A stretch of DNA of 64,000 bases from Ga0077555 sp031367895 (GCA_031367895.1 JANLQP010000242.1:10871-74870); one strand, 5' to 3'; positions 16,501 to 24,050 are shown, counted from the stretch's first letter. Notes: a model not told the origin generated them from the sequence alone. Translations and numbers: made by a program.

Positions 16501-16694
16501 CCGAGTTGCGCCAGCCGCTCGGCCTCACCGTCGTCGGTGGTCTCGCGGTCTCGCAGTTGTTGACGCTCTACATCACGCCGGCGATTTATCTTATGTTCGA
16601 GGGCTTGCGCGAACGTATTACGGCGTGGCGCAAGCGGCGGGCTGCACCAGCGCCAGTGCCGGAGACACATGCCGTGCCCGCGCCCAGCGAATGA
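13554..16694 (+). CDS. RND multidrug efflux pump, inner-membrane subunit (AcrB/MdtBC-like)
   Basis: A protein of 1046 residues, full length for a trimeric proton-driven HAE1/MdtB-type pump. It begins MNISELCIRRPVMTILLM. The proton relay is present: the adjacent Asp pair in GFVVDDAIVVLENI (about residues 400-401) and Lys in IVKKNAIMMIDFA (about 926). Twelve TM segments surround two large periplasmic loops. The start sequence and VDDAIVVLENIVRHIE resemble the MdtB/MdtC (MuxB/C) branch. It is co-transcribed with the adaptor. Substrate specificity cannot be read from the sequence. Confidence 0.95.
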   Translation: MNISELCIRRPVMTILLMASIALAGFFGYRQLPIAAIPRIDVPSIQVSATYPGASPDTMAVSVAAPLERQFATIAGVTAITSASTEGSTNVTLEFDLSRNIDSAALDVQSAISVASGRLPVDLPAPPSFRKVNPADSPVIFLALTSTTAPSQEINEFADKVMSPRLSMLPGVAQVNINGAQKRAVRIRYDLDALAARGIAIEELRQAVTSLSSVSPIGSIRTERQIYILETKSAEPTAAYFRPVVVAWRNGAPVRLGDIARVEDSVENEEARAEFNGERSIIVSVQRQPDANTVAVTDGVKALLPQFKAELPPTIALEVLSDRSESIRDSVHDVQLTLIGTAVLVVLVILAFLRTWAATIIPAVALPLSIVGTFAGMSLFNFSLDNVSLLALTLALGFVVDDAIVVLENIVRHIEGGMEPFEAAIKGSKEIGFTVISITLSLVAVFIPILFMGGVVGRFFNEFAVTISIAILLSGFISLTLTPMLCARMLKAGDHDTKPNALSRAFEAGYNAMATAYRVTLDWSLKVPALMLALTFGTVLATVWAFGAVKKGFLPTEDTSIILVRTEAQPDIAFPAMLERQRRLADVIRADPDVLYVNSSVAAGGFNPTLNRGTIFVQLKPRYDRKGYADITAVQNRLRGGLSAVTGIRAFPQALQNLRIGSRAGASAYQYTLTSINQAELYDGAGKLIERLKRTPGFADVTSDLTLGARQIRLDVDRDAIARFGVSMETVRQTLYSAFGTRKIATVFTPSNDYAVILEADKAKTLDPSALDKVFVRASSGQLVPLSGLATVKLGSGPVSVARQSQLPAVTVTFNLVPGYTLGEAVIAMGEAERELNLPVTIRGQFAGTAQVFQDSFRDQPLLIAAAIITIYIVLGILYESFIHPITILSGLPSASLGALLILWLFEVELSVIAMIGIILLIGIVKKNAIMMIDFAVGERANGATPREAIRQACLLRFRPIMMTTMAALFGTLPIALGWGAGAELRQPLGLTVVGGLAVSQLLTLYITPAIYLMFEGLRERITAWRKRRAAPAPVPETHAVPAPSE

Positions 16695-16729
16695 TCACGA
16701 CGAGCGCGTCAGCCAGGGAAGGAGCCAAC

Positions 16730-16996
16730 ATGACGGACACAAAAGAGCCCTTGGTCCTCGATCTCGTCGAATGGGTGGCGCTCGAGTCCCGCACATACGC
16801 CGAGGTGATGGACGTCTGGCGCACATCCTGTCCGCGCCTGACCGTCTGGGAGGACGCCGTCGATCGCGGGCTGCTGGAACGGCGGCGCACCGCACACGGC
16901 ATCGAAGTCCTGGTGACGGAGGCCGGCCGGCGGTTCTTGGGAGCGCACGCGCGCGGCAAGCCAAGGGCACCGGTGCGCGCGCCAATCCCGGCCTGA
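16730..16996 (+). CDS. Small winged-helix-like protein of unknown function
   Basis: A protein of 88 residues with a strong GGAAGGAG box before the ATG at 16730. The body (LDLVEWVALESRTYAEVMDVWRTSCPRLTVWEDAVDRGLLERR followed by a beta-wing and TEAGRRFL) has the helix-turn-helix plus wing pattern of small alphaproteobacterial hypothetical proteins. The basic Pro-rich tail is disordered. It lies between the RND pump and the SDR gene on the same strand, 9 bases from the SDR start. DNA binding is inferred only. Confidence 0.65.
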   Translation: MTDTKEPLVLDLVEWVALESRTYAEVMDVWRTSCPRLTVWEDAVDRGLLERRRTAHGIEVLVTEAGRRFLGAHARGKPRAPVRAPIPA

Positions 16997-17005
16997 CGCA
17001 AGCTG

Positions 17006-17800
17006 ATGATGATCAAGCGAGACGTCCCCATGCCCGACCCGACGCGTCCCATAGCCCTCGTCACCGGCGCTGCGTCCGGCATCGGCGCCGCGACCGTCCG
17101 CCAGATCGCCGCGACTTCCGCGGGCCTCGTCCTGCACACGCGCGGCGAGAGCGAGACATCCCGTGCGAGCCTCGAGATCATCGCGTCGATTGCCCGGCAG
17201 GCCGGTTGCGAGGTTGCGACCGCGACGGGCGACTTGAGCATCACCGGCAACGGCGCCCGGCTCGTCGAGACGACGCTGTCCCGCTTCGGCCGCATCGACC
17301 ACATCGTCTCGAATGCCGGGTTCGCCGACAAACGCGGCATCGCGGAGCTGACACGTGCCGACCTCGACCGGTCGCATGCAGCCATGACCGGAGCGTTTTT
17401 CGAGATCGCGAAGGCGGCGCAACCTGCGCTGCGCAACTCGACGCACGGCCGGATCATTTTCCTGTCGTCGTTCGTTGCGCACCGGTTCGTACCCGGCGGC
17501 TTGTTCCCGGCGTCGGCTGCCGCCAAGGCCGCCGGCGAAGCCTTGATGCGCGCGATCGCGGCGGATCTGGCATCGTCCGGCGTCACCGTCAACGCGGTCG
17601 TGCCCGGCTACACGAAGAAGGACGGCGGCCACAGCGCGCTCGGCGCGGAAGGCTGGCGCAAAGCCGCAGAGGCAACACCAGTCGGCCGCATCGCAGAACC
17701 CGAGGATATCGCGGCGCTGATCGCGTTCCTGCTGTCGCCCGCAGCCCGCCACATCACGGGACAGGCAATTGCGGTCGATGGCGGGCTGAGCTTGGGGTGA
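17006..17800 (+). CDS. Short-chain dehydrogenase/reductase-like protein with altered catalytic Tyr
   Basis: A protein of 264 residues (start ATG 17006; ATG 17030 is an alternative that begins directly before the Rossmann fold). Cofactor motif TGAASGIG, NAG (SNAGFAD) and the VNAVVPGYTKK and GQAIAVDGGLSLG blocks are those of classical FabG-like SDRs. The active-site YxxxK motif reads SAAAK (in FPASAAAKAAGE), so Tyr is replaced by Ser while Lys is kept. Activity may be altered or lost. Ser in FLSSFVA is present. Confidence 0.82.
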   Translation: MMIKRDVPMPDPTRPIALVTGAASGIGAATVRQIAATSAGLVLHTRGESETSRASLEIIASIARQAGCEVATATGDLSITGNGARLVETTLSRFGRIDHIVSNAGFADKRGIAELTRADLDRSHAAMTGAFFEIAKAAQPALRNSTHGRIIFLSSFVAHRFVPGGLFPASAAAKAAGEALMRAIAADLASSGVTVNAVVPGYTKKDGGHSALGAEGWRKAAEATPVGRIAEPEDIAALIAFLLSPAARHITGQAIAVDGGLSLG

Positions 17801-17810
17801 GCGCCTTCGC

Positions 17811-17838
17811 GGCGTAATACGGCTGCGCCTATTACGCC
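17811..17838. terminator. Hairpin between convergent genes, probable bidirectional terminator or REP-like element
   Basis: GGCGTAATA (17811-17819) and TATTACGCC (17830-17838) form a perfect 9-bp stem with a 10-base loop. It fills the gap between the SDR stop (17800) and the flavin reductase stop (17839). There is no T-run. The sequence resembles the widespread GGCG-ATTA hairpins scattered through proteobacterial genomes, so it may be a repeat serving as a terminator. Confidence 0.6.
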
Positions 17839-18333
17839 CTACGTCCCCGCCGCCTTCTTCTTCAAATCGCGGAAATCGCCACGAAAGTAGAGCATCGGCT
17901 CGGCCTTCTCGTCGAAATGGCCATCCTTGACGCGGCCGATGAAGATCGAATGCGTCTCGAACACGTGCTCGTCCGCCAATTCACAATCGAGGCTGGCGAT
18001 CGTGCCCTTCAGCACCGGCGCGCCGGTTTTCAGCGTCACCCAGGCGTGCGCATCGAAGCGCGCTTCGCCCTCGAGCTTCTTCGAGGAAAAGCGTTTCGCC
18101 AACTCGATTTGCGCTTTCGCCAGCACGTTCACCGAGAAGCACTTCTCGGCCCGGATCGGGGAATGTGCGCTCGCGTTCTTGTTGACGCAGATCAGGATCA
18201 TCGGCGGCGTGTCGCTGAGCGAGCACATGGCGGTGGCGGTGAGCCCGGTGCGATTGCCCGCCTTGCCGACCGCGATGATCGTCACGGCGCCGGCCTGATG
18301 CCGCATCAGGTTGCGGAAATGCATGGTATCCAT
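17839..18333 (-). CDS. Flavin reductase (HpaC/NtaB-like, small component)
   Basis: A protein of 164 residues with the flavin-reductase-like split-barrel fold: MRHQAGAVTIIAVGKAGNRTGLTATAMCSLSDTPPMILICVN and FSVNVLAKAQIELAKRFS are characteristic FMN-binding blocks. Such proteins supply FMNH2 to two-component monooxygenases. The gene for an NtaA-type monooxygenase lies 58 bases upstream on the same strand, so the pair should work together. Start codons at 18333 (MDT) and 18324 (MHF) are both possible; neither has a strong SD. Confidence 0.88.
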   Translation of the reverse strand: MDTMHFRNLMRHQAGAVTIIAVGKAGNRTGLTATAMCSLSDTPPMILICVNKNASAHSPIRAEKCFSVNVLAKAQIELAKRFSSKKLEGEARFDAHAWVTLKTGAPVLKGTIASLDCELADEHVFETHSIFIGRVKDGHFDEKAEPMLYFRGDFRDLKKKAAGT

Positions 18334-18391
18334 GTGGTCTCGCGCGTGTTGTGAGGCTGCCAGCTGGAGTGGTGCGTTCAGCCGTAGGCGT

Positions 18392-19756
18392 TCAAGCCTT
18401 CAGCTTCCAATCGCCGATCTCGGCCTTCGGAAGCCCGAGGTTATCGCGAAGTGTCGGCCCTTTGTAGTCCTTGTGATGCAGCCCGCGCCGCTGCAGTTCC
18501 GGCACGACGAGGCGCACAAAGTCCTCATAGCCGCCGGGGAGATGGGTTGCAGCCACCACGAACCCGTCGCAGCAGGTGTTGAACCACTCCTCCAGCCCGT
18601 CGGCGATTTGCTTCGGCGTGCCGACGAAGCGCGGAAATTCGCGGACCGTGCCGCGGTTGGAGAACTGCACGAAATCGCGGATCGTCGGATTCTTCTTGCC
18701 CGACAACCCCACCACGCGATCGATCACGGCGCGCAGGCCGCCGATCGATTTCAGTTCCTCGTCGCTGAAGGATGAATCCATCGGCTTCGACGCGAAATCG
18801 AAGTTCAGCGCCTCCGACAGCAGCGCCAGCCCGTCCACGGGTTTGGCGAGGCTGTCGATCAGCGCCATCTTGTCCTCGGCCATGGACTGCGTTTCAGCCG
18901 GCACCACGTACACCGCCGGCGCCACCGCTACGTTTGCCGGATCGCGGCCGAGCTTGGCAACCTGCGCCTTGAAGCCGTCGTAGGAGCGTTTCCCCATTTC
19001 GAGGCTGTGATAGACGCAGAAGACAAGCTCGCCCCAGCGTGCCGAGAACGCCTGACCGCGGCCCGATTGTCCGGCCTGGATCACCACCGGGCGGCCCTGT
19101 TTTGAACGCGGTACCGTGAACGGTCCTTTCGAGCGGAAATACTGGCCCTTGTGGTCGAGCTGGTGGACCTTCTCCGGATGCGCGAAGAGGCCGCTGGCCT
19201 TGTCGAGGACGATGGCGTCGTCCTCCCAGCTGTCCCAATGACCGAGCACGACCTCCATGAACTCGTCGGCGACGTCGTAGCGCAAATCATGCTCGAGATG
19301 CGTCTCCTTGCCCATGTTGTGGGCTTCGGAGTTGTTGAGCGAAGTGACGACGTTCCACGCCGCGCGCCCGCCGACCATCAGATCCAGCGTCGAGAACACG
19401 CGCGCCACGTGGAACGGCTCGTAGTAGGTCGTCGAATAGGTGGAGCCGAGCCCCAGGTGCCGCGTCGCCATGCCCATGCAGGTGAGGATCGTCACAGGGT
19501 CCATCTTAACGACGCGCACGCCGTGCTTCACGGCCTCCCGATGGTCGTTGCCAAGAATATCGGGCATCGCCAGCCGGTCGTCGAAGAAGCCGAGATGGAA
19601 CTTGCCGTATTCCAACGCACGAGCGATGCGCTGGAAGTATTCGGGCCCGAGAAAGTCCGTGGTCGATTCCGGGTGCCGCCAGGAGCCGACGTAGTTCGAG
19701 CAGTTCTGCGCCTGCAGGAACCCAACCAGGGTCATCTCGCGTTGCTTCTTGGCCAT
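18392..19756 (-). CDS. FMNH2-dependent monooxygenase, NtaA/SnaA/DszA family
   Basis: A protein of 454 residues, full length for the NtaA (nitrilotriacetate monooxygenase component A) branch of luciferase-like TIM-barrel enzymes. Landmarks are EYGKFHLGFFDDRLAMPDI, GLGSTYSTTYYEPFHVAR, VGGRAAWNVVTSLNNSEAHNMG and VIQAGQSGRGQAFSARW. It oxidises N- or S-containing organics or ring compounds with FMNH2 from the flavin reductase encoded next. An AGAGGA box precedes the ATG. The exact substrate is not predictable; other members act on EDTA, dibenzothiophene sulfone or pyrimidines. Confidence 0.9.
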   Translation of the reverse strand: MAKKQREMTLVGFLQAQNCSNYVGSWRHPESTTDFLGPEYFQRIARALEYGKFHLGFFDDRLAMPDILGNDHREAVKHGVRVVKMDPVTILTCMGMATRHLGLGSTYSTTYYEPFHVARVFSTLDLMVGGRAAWNVVTSLNNSEAHNMGKETHLEHDLRYDVADEFMEVVLGHWDSWEDDAIVLDKASGLFAHPEKVHQLDHKGQYFRSKGPFTVPRSKQGRPVVIQAGQSGRGQAFSARWGELVFCVYHSLEMGKRSYDGFKAQVAKLGRDPANVAVAPAVYVVPAETQSMAEDKMALIDSLAKPVDGLALLSEALNFDFASKPMDSSFSDEELKSIGGLRAVIDRVVGLSGKKNPTIRDFVQFSNRGTVREFPRFVGTPKQIADGLEEWFNTCCDGFVVAATHLPGGYEDFVRLVVPELQRRGLHHKDYKGPTLRDNLGLPKAEIGDWKLKA

Positions 19757-19871
19757 GGCCGGCTGTCCTCTGTCGGGCGCGCGCCGCAGGATCTGCCACG
19801 GCGCGCTTGTCCGGACAGGTCTCTAGCCGGTTTTGCGGGCGCCGTCATCTGGCCCGCGGTCGACGGCGGAC

Positions 19872-20924
19872 TCAGAACTCCAGGATCGCACGGCCCAGGA
19901 TTTCGCCGGCGTGCAGGTCGTCGCAGGCGTCGTTGATCTGTTCGAGCCGGTAGCGGCGCGTGATAAGGCGATCCAAGGGGAACTTCCCCTCCTTGTGCCA
20001 GCGCAGATACATGGGGAAGTCGCGATCCGGGAAGCTGGCGCCGAGGCTGCCGCGATACTGGCGCTGGCCGTAAACAAACAAGCCCGGGTCGAGCGTCACC
20101 TTCTCCTGGGGGATGCCGACCAGCACGGCCATGCCGCCGAAGTTGTCGGCGCCGATGCCACCTGGACGGGTCGCCTGCAGGATCTGCTCGATGGTGCGCT
20201 GCCGGCCGATGGCATCGAACGCGTAGTCGACGCCGCCCTTGGTCAGGTCGCGGATCGCCTCGACCGGATCGACGTTACCGGAGGCGTTGACGGTATGTGT
20301 CGCACCGAATGAGCGGGCGAATTCGAGCTTCTTGTCGTCGAGATCGACCGCGATGATCGGATAGGCCTCCAGGATCGACGCGGCGCGGATCGCCGACAAA
20401 CCGACGCCGCCGACGCCGAACACGGCGACCGACGAGCCCGGGCGGACCTGCGCCGTATGAATGACGGCACCCGCGCCCGTCAGAACCGCGCAGCCGACGA
20501 TGCAGCTGAGGTCGCGCGGATGGTCGTGCGGGATCGGTACGACAAGCTCCTTGCTGGTCTGCACGTCGCGCGCCCAGGTGTAGACATGGCCGTGCGCGGC
20601 CTGCCCTTGGAACATGGCGCCCGTCATTTCCCTGCGAAGTGGGCCGCGTTCCGGCGTCCGCGGCACCCAGGTCACGATGCACAGATCGCCGGCCTTTACG
20701 TGCGTCACGTTTTTGCCGGTCCGAGTCACCACGCCGGTGCCCTCATGGCCGAGTAACAGCGGGCGGCCCAGAGCGGCGTTGTGCATCTGGTGCAGCTGCG
20801 AGTGGCAGACGCCGCTGGAGTAGAGCTTGACCGTGACCTGATCGGGCCCCGGATCCGGAAGCTCGAGTTCCTCGAGACGGAGCAATCCGCTCATTTCGGT
20901 TTGCACGGCAGCGACGGTTTTCAT
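19872..20924 (-). CDS. Zinc-type alcohol dehydrogenase (MDR superfamily)
   Basis: A protein of 350 residues with the catalytic-zinc site (SGVCHSQLHQMH, LLGHEGTGVV, and Cys in IVGCAVLTGAGAVIH), the Rossmann motif VFGVGGVGLSAI and the NAD-type Asp (IIAVDLDDKKL). The structural-zinc four-Cys lobe is absent: the region reads RTPERGPLRREMTG, so only one Zn is expected. It resembles the NDMA/mycothiol-type and 3-hydroxy-alcohol dehydrogenase subgroup. It is 115 bases upstream of the monooxygenase gene, on the same strand, and divergent from the regulator gene at 21126. Confidence 0.88.
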   Translation of the reverse strand: MKTVAAVQTEMSGLLRLEELELPDPGPDQVTVKLYSSGVCHSQLHQMHNAALGRPLLLGHEGTGVVTRTGKNVTHVKAGDLCIVTWVPRTPERGPLRREMTGAMFQGQAAHGHVYTWARDVQTSKELVVPIPHDHPRDLSCIVGCAVLTGAGAVIHTAQVRPGSSVAVFGVGGVGLSAIRAASILEAYPIIAVDLDDKKLEFARSFGATHTVNASGNVDPVEAIRDLTKGGVDYAFDAIGRQRTIEQILQATRPGGIGADNFGGMAVLVGIPQEKVTLDPGLFVYGQRQYRGSLGASFPDRDFPMYLRWHKEGKFPLDRLITRRYRLEQINDACDDLHAGEILGRAILEF

Positions 20925-21113
20925 CTGTTGGGCGGCCTTGTTCAGGGTTGCACATGACGATTCCCGGTCGCCACACTAGTCCCAGGCGGGATGTGTCGTG
21001 AAGGGGGCAAGCCCTCGCGCGACGCTGCCCGATGCCAACGGCCCGCATTGACCCAGTTGCAACTTTTCGGCCGCTCCGCGCGTGCGCGGCTGTACTTCCC
21101 GCCCGTCCTGTGC

Positions 21114-21133
21114 GATATTTCTGTCATGACAGA
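21114..21133 (+). promoter_or_regulatory. Palindromic operator spanning the start codon of the GbsR-type regulator
   Basis: The sequence GATATTTCTGTCATGACAGA contains the perfect 12-bp palindrome CTGTCATGACAG (21121-21132), centred on the ATG at 21126. There is no Shine-Dalgarno sequence. A -10-like GATATT (21114-21119) would start transcription at about the ATG, giving a leaderless mRNA. The same 20-mer recurs with 18 of 20 matches at 21771-21790. Self-regulation is inferred. Confidence 0.55.
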
Positions 21134-21755
21134 CGTCTCACTCAACAAGATGCCCTTACCACCCGCCGTGCAGCGCTTTGTGCTGCATTGGGGCGATATG
21201 GGCGCCGTATGGGGCGTCAACCGCTCCATCGGGCAGATCCACGCCGTGCTCTATCTTTCGGAGCACCCGCTGACCGCCGAGGATCTGGCGGACACGCTGG
21301 CGCTGGCACGCTCCAATGTTTCCAACTCGCTCAAGGAACTGCTGCAGTGGGGCTTGATCCGCCGGGCCTCCGTGCTCGGCGACCGGCGCGACTACTACGA
21401 GGCCGAAGTGGATCTCTGGGAGATGATTGCGCGCATTGCAGAGGGCCGTAAATCGCGCGAACTAGACCCTACAATCGCGATGCTGCGCACGTGTATGGCC
21501 GAGGCCGAGGCCGACCGCTTCATGAACGCGAAAGCCCGCGAGCGGATCGGCGCCATGCTCTCGTTCACGGAGATGGTCGAGACCTGGGCGACCGACATGC
21601 GCAAGGTTCCGCGCAGCAAACTCGCGGCGCTGATGAAACTCGGCAGCACGATCCTGCGCTTCCTGCCGGCGCGGGCATTAGGTGGCACACGAGAGACGGC
21701 CAAGGACAAAGACGACGCCAAGACCACAGGCGCGCAAACGCGACCAAAAGCTTAG
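21126..21755 (+). CDS. GbsR/MarR family transcriptional regulator
   Basis: A protein of 209 residues from the ATG at 21126. The winged helix-turn-helix (IGQIHAVLYLSEHPLTAEDLADTLALARSNVSNSLKELLQWGLIRRASVLGDRRDYYEAE) is typical of the GbsR group, whose Bacillus founder senses choline. The helical C-terminal part provides dimerisation, and the Lys/Asp-rich end is disordered. It is divergent from the alcohol dehydrogenase gene and 27 bases before the DUF4166 gene. Palindromes at both start codons suggest it represses itself and that neighbour. Confidence 0.85.
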   Translation: MTDVSLNKMPLPPAVQRFVLHWGDMGAVWGVNRSIGQIHAVLYLSEHPLTAEDLADTLALARSNVSNSLKELLQWGLIRRASVLGDRRDYYEAEVDLWEMIARIAEGRKSRELDPTIAMLRTCMAEAEADRFMNAKARERIGAMLSFTEMVETWATDMRKVPRSKLAALMKLGSTILRFLPARALGGTRETAKDKDDAKTTGAQTRPKA

Positions 21756-21770
21756 ACCCTTTTTTGCGTG

Positions 21771-21790
21771 GATGTTTCTGTTATGACAGA
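21771..21790 (+). promoter_or_regulatory. Second copy of the start-codon palindrome, before the DUF4166 gene
   Basis: GATGTTTCTGTTATGACAGA matches the upstream copy at 18 of 20 positions, with the ATG (21783) at the identical place within the motif. The palindrome CTGTTATGACAG (21778-21789) has one mismatched pair. There is no Shine-Dalgarno sequence. The matched spacing argues that both are operators of the same regulator at leaderless promoters. Confidence 0.55.
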
Positions 21791-22571
21791 ATTATTCGTT
21801 GTTTCCGACCTATCCCGCGAAGCGTGTGAGGACGTCTTCCTCGATGGGGCCGAGACCGATGAGAGCTGCACCCACGCCAAGCGCCCGACCGACACCCGGT
21901 TCCGCGACCTGATGGGCGCGGAAGCCTGGGCCCGGTTGCCGGACGTCGTGCGGAGACGCTTTTCCCGTCGTCTCGAGCCGGGCACGGCCCGCATCTTCGC
22001 TGGCACCGTCACCGAGACACGCCTCTCACGCCTCGGCCGCATCGTCGGCACCGTTGCGCGGCTGGTGGGGGGCCCACTGCCGTTCACGGACGGCGCCACC
22101 GGCCCGTCCCATGTCGTCGTCACGGAAAGCGCGGAACTCGGCGGTCAGATCTGGACGCGCACCTACGCACGACCTGGCAAATTCCCACAGACCATCAACT
22201 CCGTGAAGCGTTTCGCCGGGCCGACCGGCCTCGAAGAGTACCTGGGCTTCGGTCTCGTCATGCGATTGACGCTTGCAGCCGAGGACGCGCCGGATGCCCG
22301 CGCGGTTGCGGATTGGGCAACCGAAGCGCCCAAAACAACGGCATCCGAAGCCGCCGGAAACGATGCCGCCCTGGTGTTCCGCAGCGCCGGCTACGACGTA
22401 GCCATTGGCCGGTTTCGTTTCGCGTTGCCCGGTTTCCTTTCGCCCGGTTGCTGCACGATCACGCATCGCGCAGTCGGCGGCACGCGCTTCAGCTTTGCGC
22501 TCGCCCTCGAACATCCCTGGGCCGGGTGCCTCGCCACCCAAGTCGCGTACTTCGAGGAGATCACGCCATGA
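21783..22571 (+). CDS. DUF4166 domain-containing protein
   Basis: A protein of 262 residues. The pattern RFRDLMGAEAWARLPDVVRRRFSRRL, FAGTVTETRLSRLGRIVGTVARLVGGPLPFTDGATGPSHVVVTE, GGQIWTRTYARPGKFPQTINSVKRFAGPTGLEEYLG and FSFALALEHPWAGCLATQVAYFEE matches DUF4166. That family occurs alone or fused to saccharopine-dehydrogenase-like or NAD(P)-binding domains; its function is unknown. A Thr/Ala/Glu-rich insert (about residues 180-200) interrupts the otherwise compact domain. The start is ATG 21783; an upstream GTG at 21768 is less likely because the palindrome is anchored on 21783. Confidence 0.82.
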   Translation: MTELFVVSDLSREACEDVFLDGAETDESCTHAKRPTDTRFRDLMGAEAWARLPDVVRRRFSRRLEPGTARIFAGTVTETRLSRLGRIVGTVARLVGGPLPFTDGATGPSHVVVTESAELGGQIWTRTYARPGKFPQTINSVKRFAGPTGLEEYLGFGLVMRLTLAAEDAPDARAVADWATEAPKTTASEAAGNDAALVFRSAGYDVAIGRFRFALPGFLSPGCCTITHRAVGGTRFSFALALEHPWAGCLATQVAYFEEITP

Positions 22572-22606
22572 CCTGATCTACAATTTTGGGCAAAGCGTGA
22601 AAGTGC

Positions 22607-22981
22607 CTACTCCTTCACGTCCGCGCGGAACGACTTCGACACGATCTTCCAGCCGTCCTTGCCCTTGAGCAGCAGGAGGTAGTCGGTGAAATAGCGCGGC
22701 GGCAGTTGGCACTCGACCTTCACGAACGCCGTCTCCGGGCCGCTCATGTCGATCGAGACGATGCGGTCGCGCCGCGCCAACCCCTTCGATTTGCCGGACG
22801 GGCGGCTCTGCACCATCTCGAACCATTTGGTACGCGCTAAGTCCTGCACGCCCTCGCCGGTCATCGAATAGAGGTGGCTGACCTCGTGGAACGCGGCGCC
22901 GAGCTTCTTCGTATCGCCCTCGTAGAGGCCGTCGAAGTAAGTCTGGATGACCGTCTCGATCGCTGGGATCTCGTTCGACAT
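22607..22981 (-). CDS. NTF2-like/SnoaL-type small protein
   Basis: A protein of 124 residues from the ATG at 22981. The cone-shaped NTF2 fold is indicated by IETVIQTYFDGLYEGDTKKLGAAFHEVSHLYS at the N-terminus and YFTDYLLLLKGKDGWKIVSKSF at the C-terminus, matching the lumazine-binding-like putative subgroup. Such proteins bind small hydrophobic ligands or act as isomerases or dehydratases; no catalytic Asp/His pair is certain. It is convergent with the DUF4166 gene. Confidence 0.75.
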   Translation of the reverse strand: MSNEIPAIETVIQTYFDGLYEGDTKKLGAAFHEVSHLYSMTGEGVQDLARTKWFEMVQSRPSGKSKGLARRDRIVSIDMSGPETAFVKVECQLPPRYFTDYLLLLKGKDGWKIVSKSFRADVKE

Positions 22982-23129
22982 GGGCTGTCCTTTCTGCTCG
23001 TTTTGAGCCAACTGCGGCAATCACAGCATTGTTATCGCGAGATAAATTCTTCACCCTGCACTGGACGGACGCGCTGATCCGTCCGACATTACGGCTTGCA
23101 GCAACGCTTGCAACAACGGATGGACACCG

Positions 23130-24047
23130 ATGAAGCGCGCGGCCTTTGCACTGTTGACAATGCTAGCGGCCGATGCGGCCCAAGCGCAACCGTATCCTCG
23201 GGGTGGTGCCGCGGACCCCCCGCGGGGTTATCCGGGCGGCTACAGCGACGAGCCGCGCTATATGCGGCCCTATCGCGGTCCAGCCGACAACGAGCCGGAG
23301 CCCTACGTCCGCCGTGACCGCGACGACCGGGCGGATTGGCGTGAGCCGTATCGTTCTGCGCCGGACTATCGCCAAGACTACCGTTACGATCAGCGTCAGC
23401 AATATCCTGTCTATCCCGACCGCCGCCGTCCCGCCGTCGAACCCGATGACGACGAGCCGCCGCGCCGGGCCCCGCAAGCGCGCAATCAGGAACCGCAGCG
23501 CGGCTACGCGCCGTCGGACGGTGGTCCGCGCCCCGACATCCGGCCAGTCGCGCCGGAGACGGCGTACTACTCGGGAAAATATGCGCCGGGCACGATCATC
23601 ATCGAGACCTCGGGCCGCCAGTTGTTGCTCGTCGTCTCGAAGCGCGAGGCATTGCGCTATCCGATCAGCGTCGGCCGCCAGGGCTTCACCTGGACCGGCA
23701 CGGAAAAGATCTCGCGCATCGCGGAATGGCCCGATTGGCACCCGCCGGAACAGATGCGCGAGCGCGACCCGAAGCTGCCGGAGAAGATGAGCGGTGGCAT
23801 CCGCAATCCGCTCGGCGCCAAGGCGCTTTATCTCGGCGACACGCTCTATCGCATCCACGGCACCAACGACGCCCGCACGATCGGCTACGCCTCGTCGTCG
23901 GGCTGCTTCCGCATGCTCAACGGCCACGCCGTCGATCTGGCGTCGCGCGTGCGCGTCGGCGCGGCGGTGGTGGTCATCGATCGGTTGCCACGCGACGTCG
24001 TGGCACCGTACGCGGGCAACGAGCGGCGCGTACCGTACAGGTATTGA
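23130..24047 (+). CDS. Periplasmic L,D-transpeptidase with a charged, Tyr/Arg-rich N-terminal region
   Basis: A protein of 305 residues with a signal peptide (MKRAAFALLTMLAADAAQAQ). Residues about 21-135 are low-complexity (Pro, Tyr, Arg, Asp), possibly a wall-spanning linker. The YkuD domain follows, with HGTN (His243) and SSSGCFR (Cys259). It shares long identical blocks with the transpeptidase at 1949-2818 (PISVGR-GFTW, ALYLG, YRIHGTN), so the two are paralogues that differ mainly in their tails. Confidence 0.87.
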   Translation: MKRAAFALLTMLAADAAQAQPYPRGGAADPPRGYPGGYSDEPRYMRPYRGPADNEPEPYVRRDRDDRADWREPYRSAPDYRQDYRYDQRQQYPVYPDRRRPAVEPDDDEPPRRAPQARNQEPQRGYAPSDGGPRPDIRPVAPETAYYSGKYAPGTIIIETSGRQLLLVVSKREALRYPISVGRQGFTWTGTEKISRIAEWPDWHPPEQMRERDPKLPEKMSGGIRNPLGAKALYLGDTLYRIHGTNDARTIGYASSSGCFRMLNGHAVDLASRVRVGAAVVVIDRLPRDVVAPYAGNERRVPYRY

Positions 24048-24050
24048 GCT

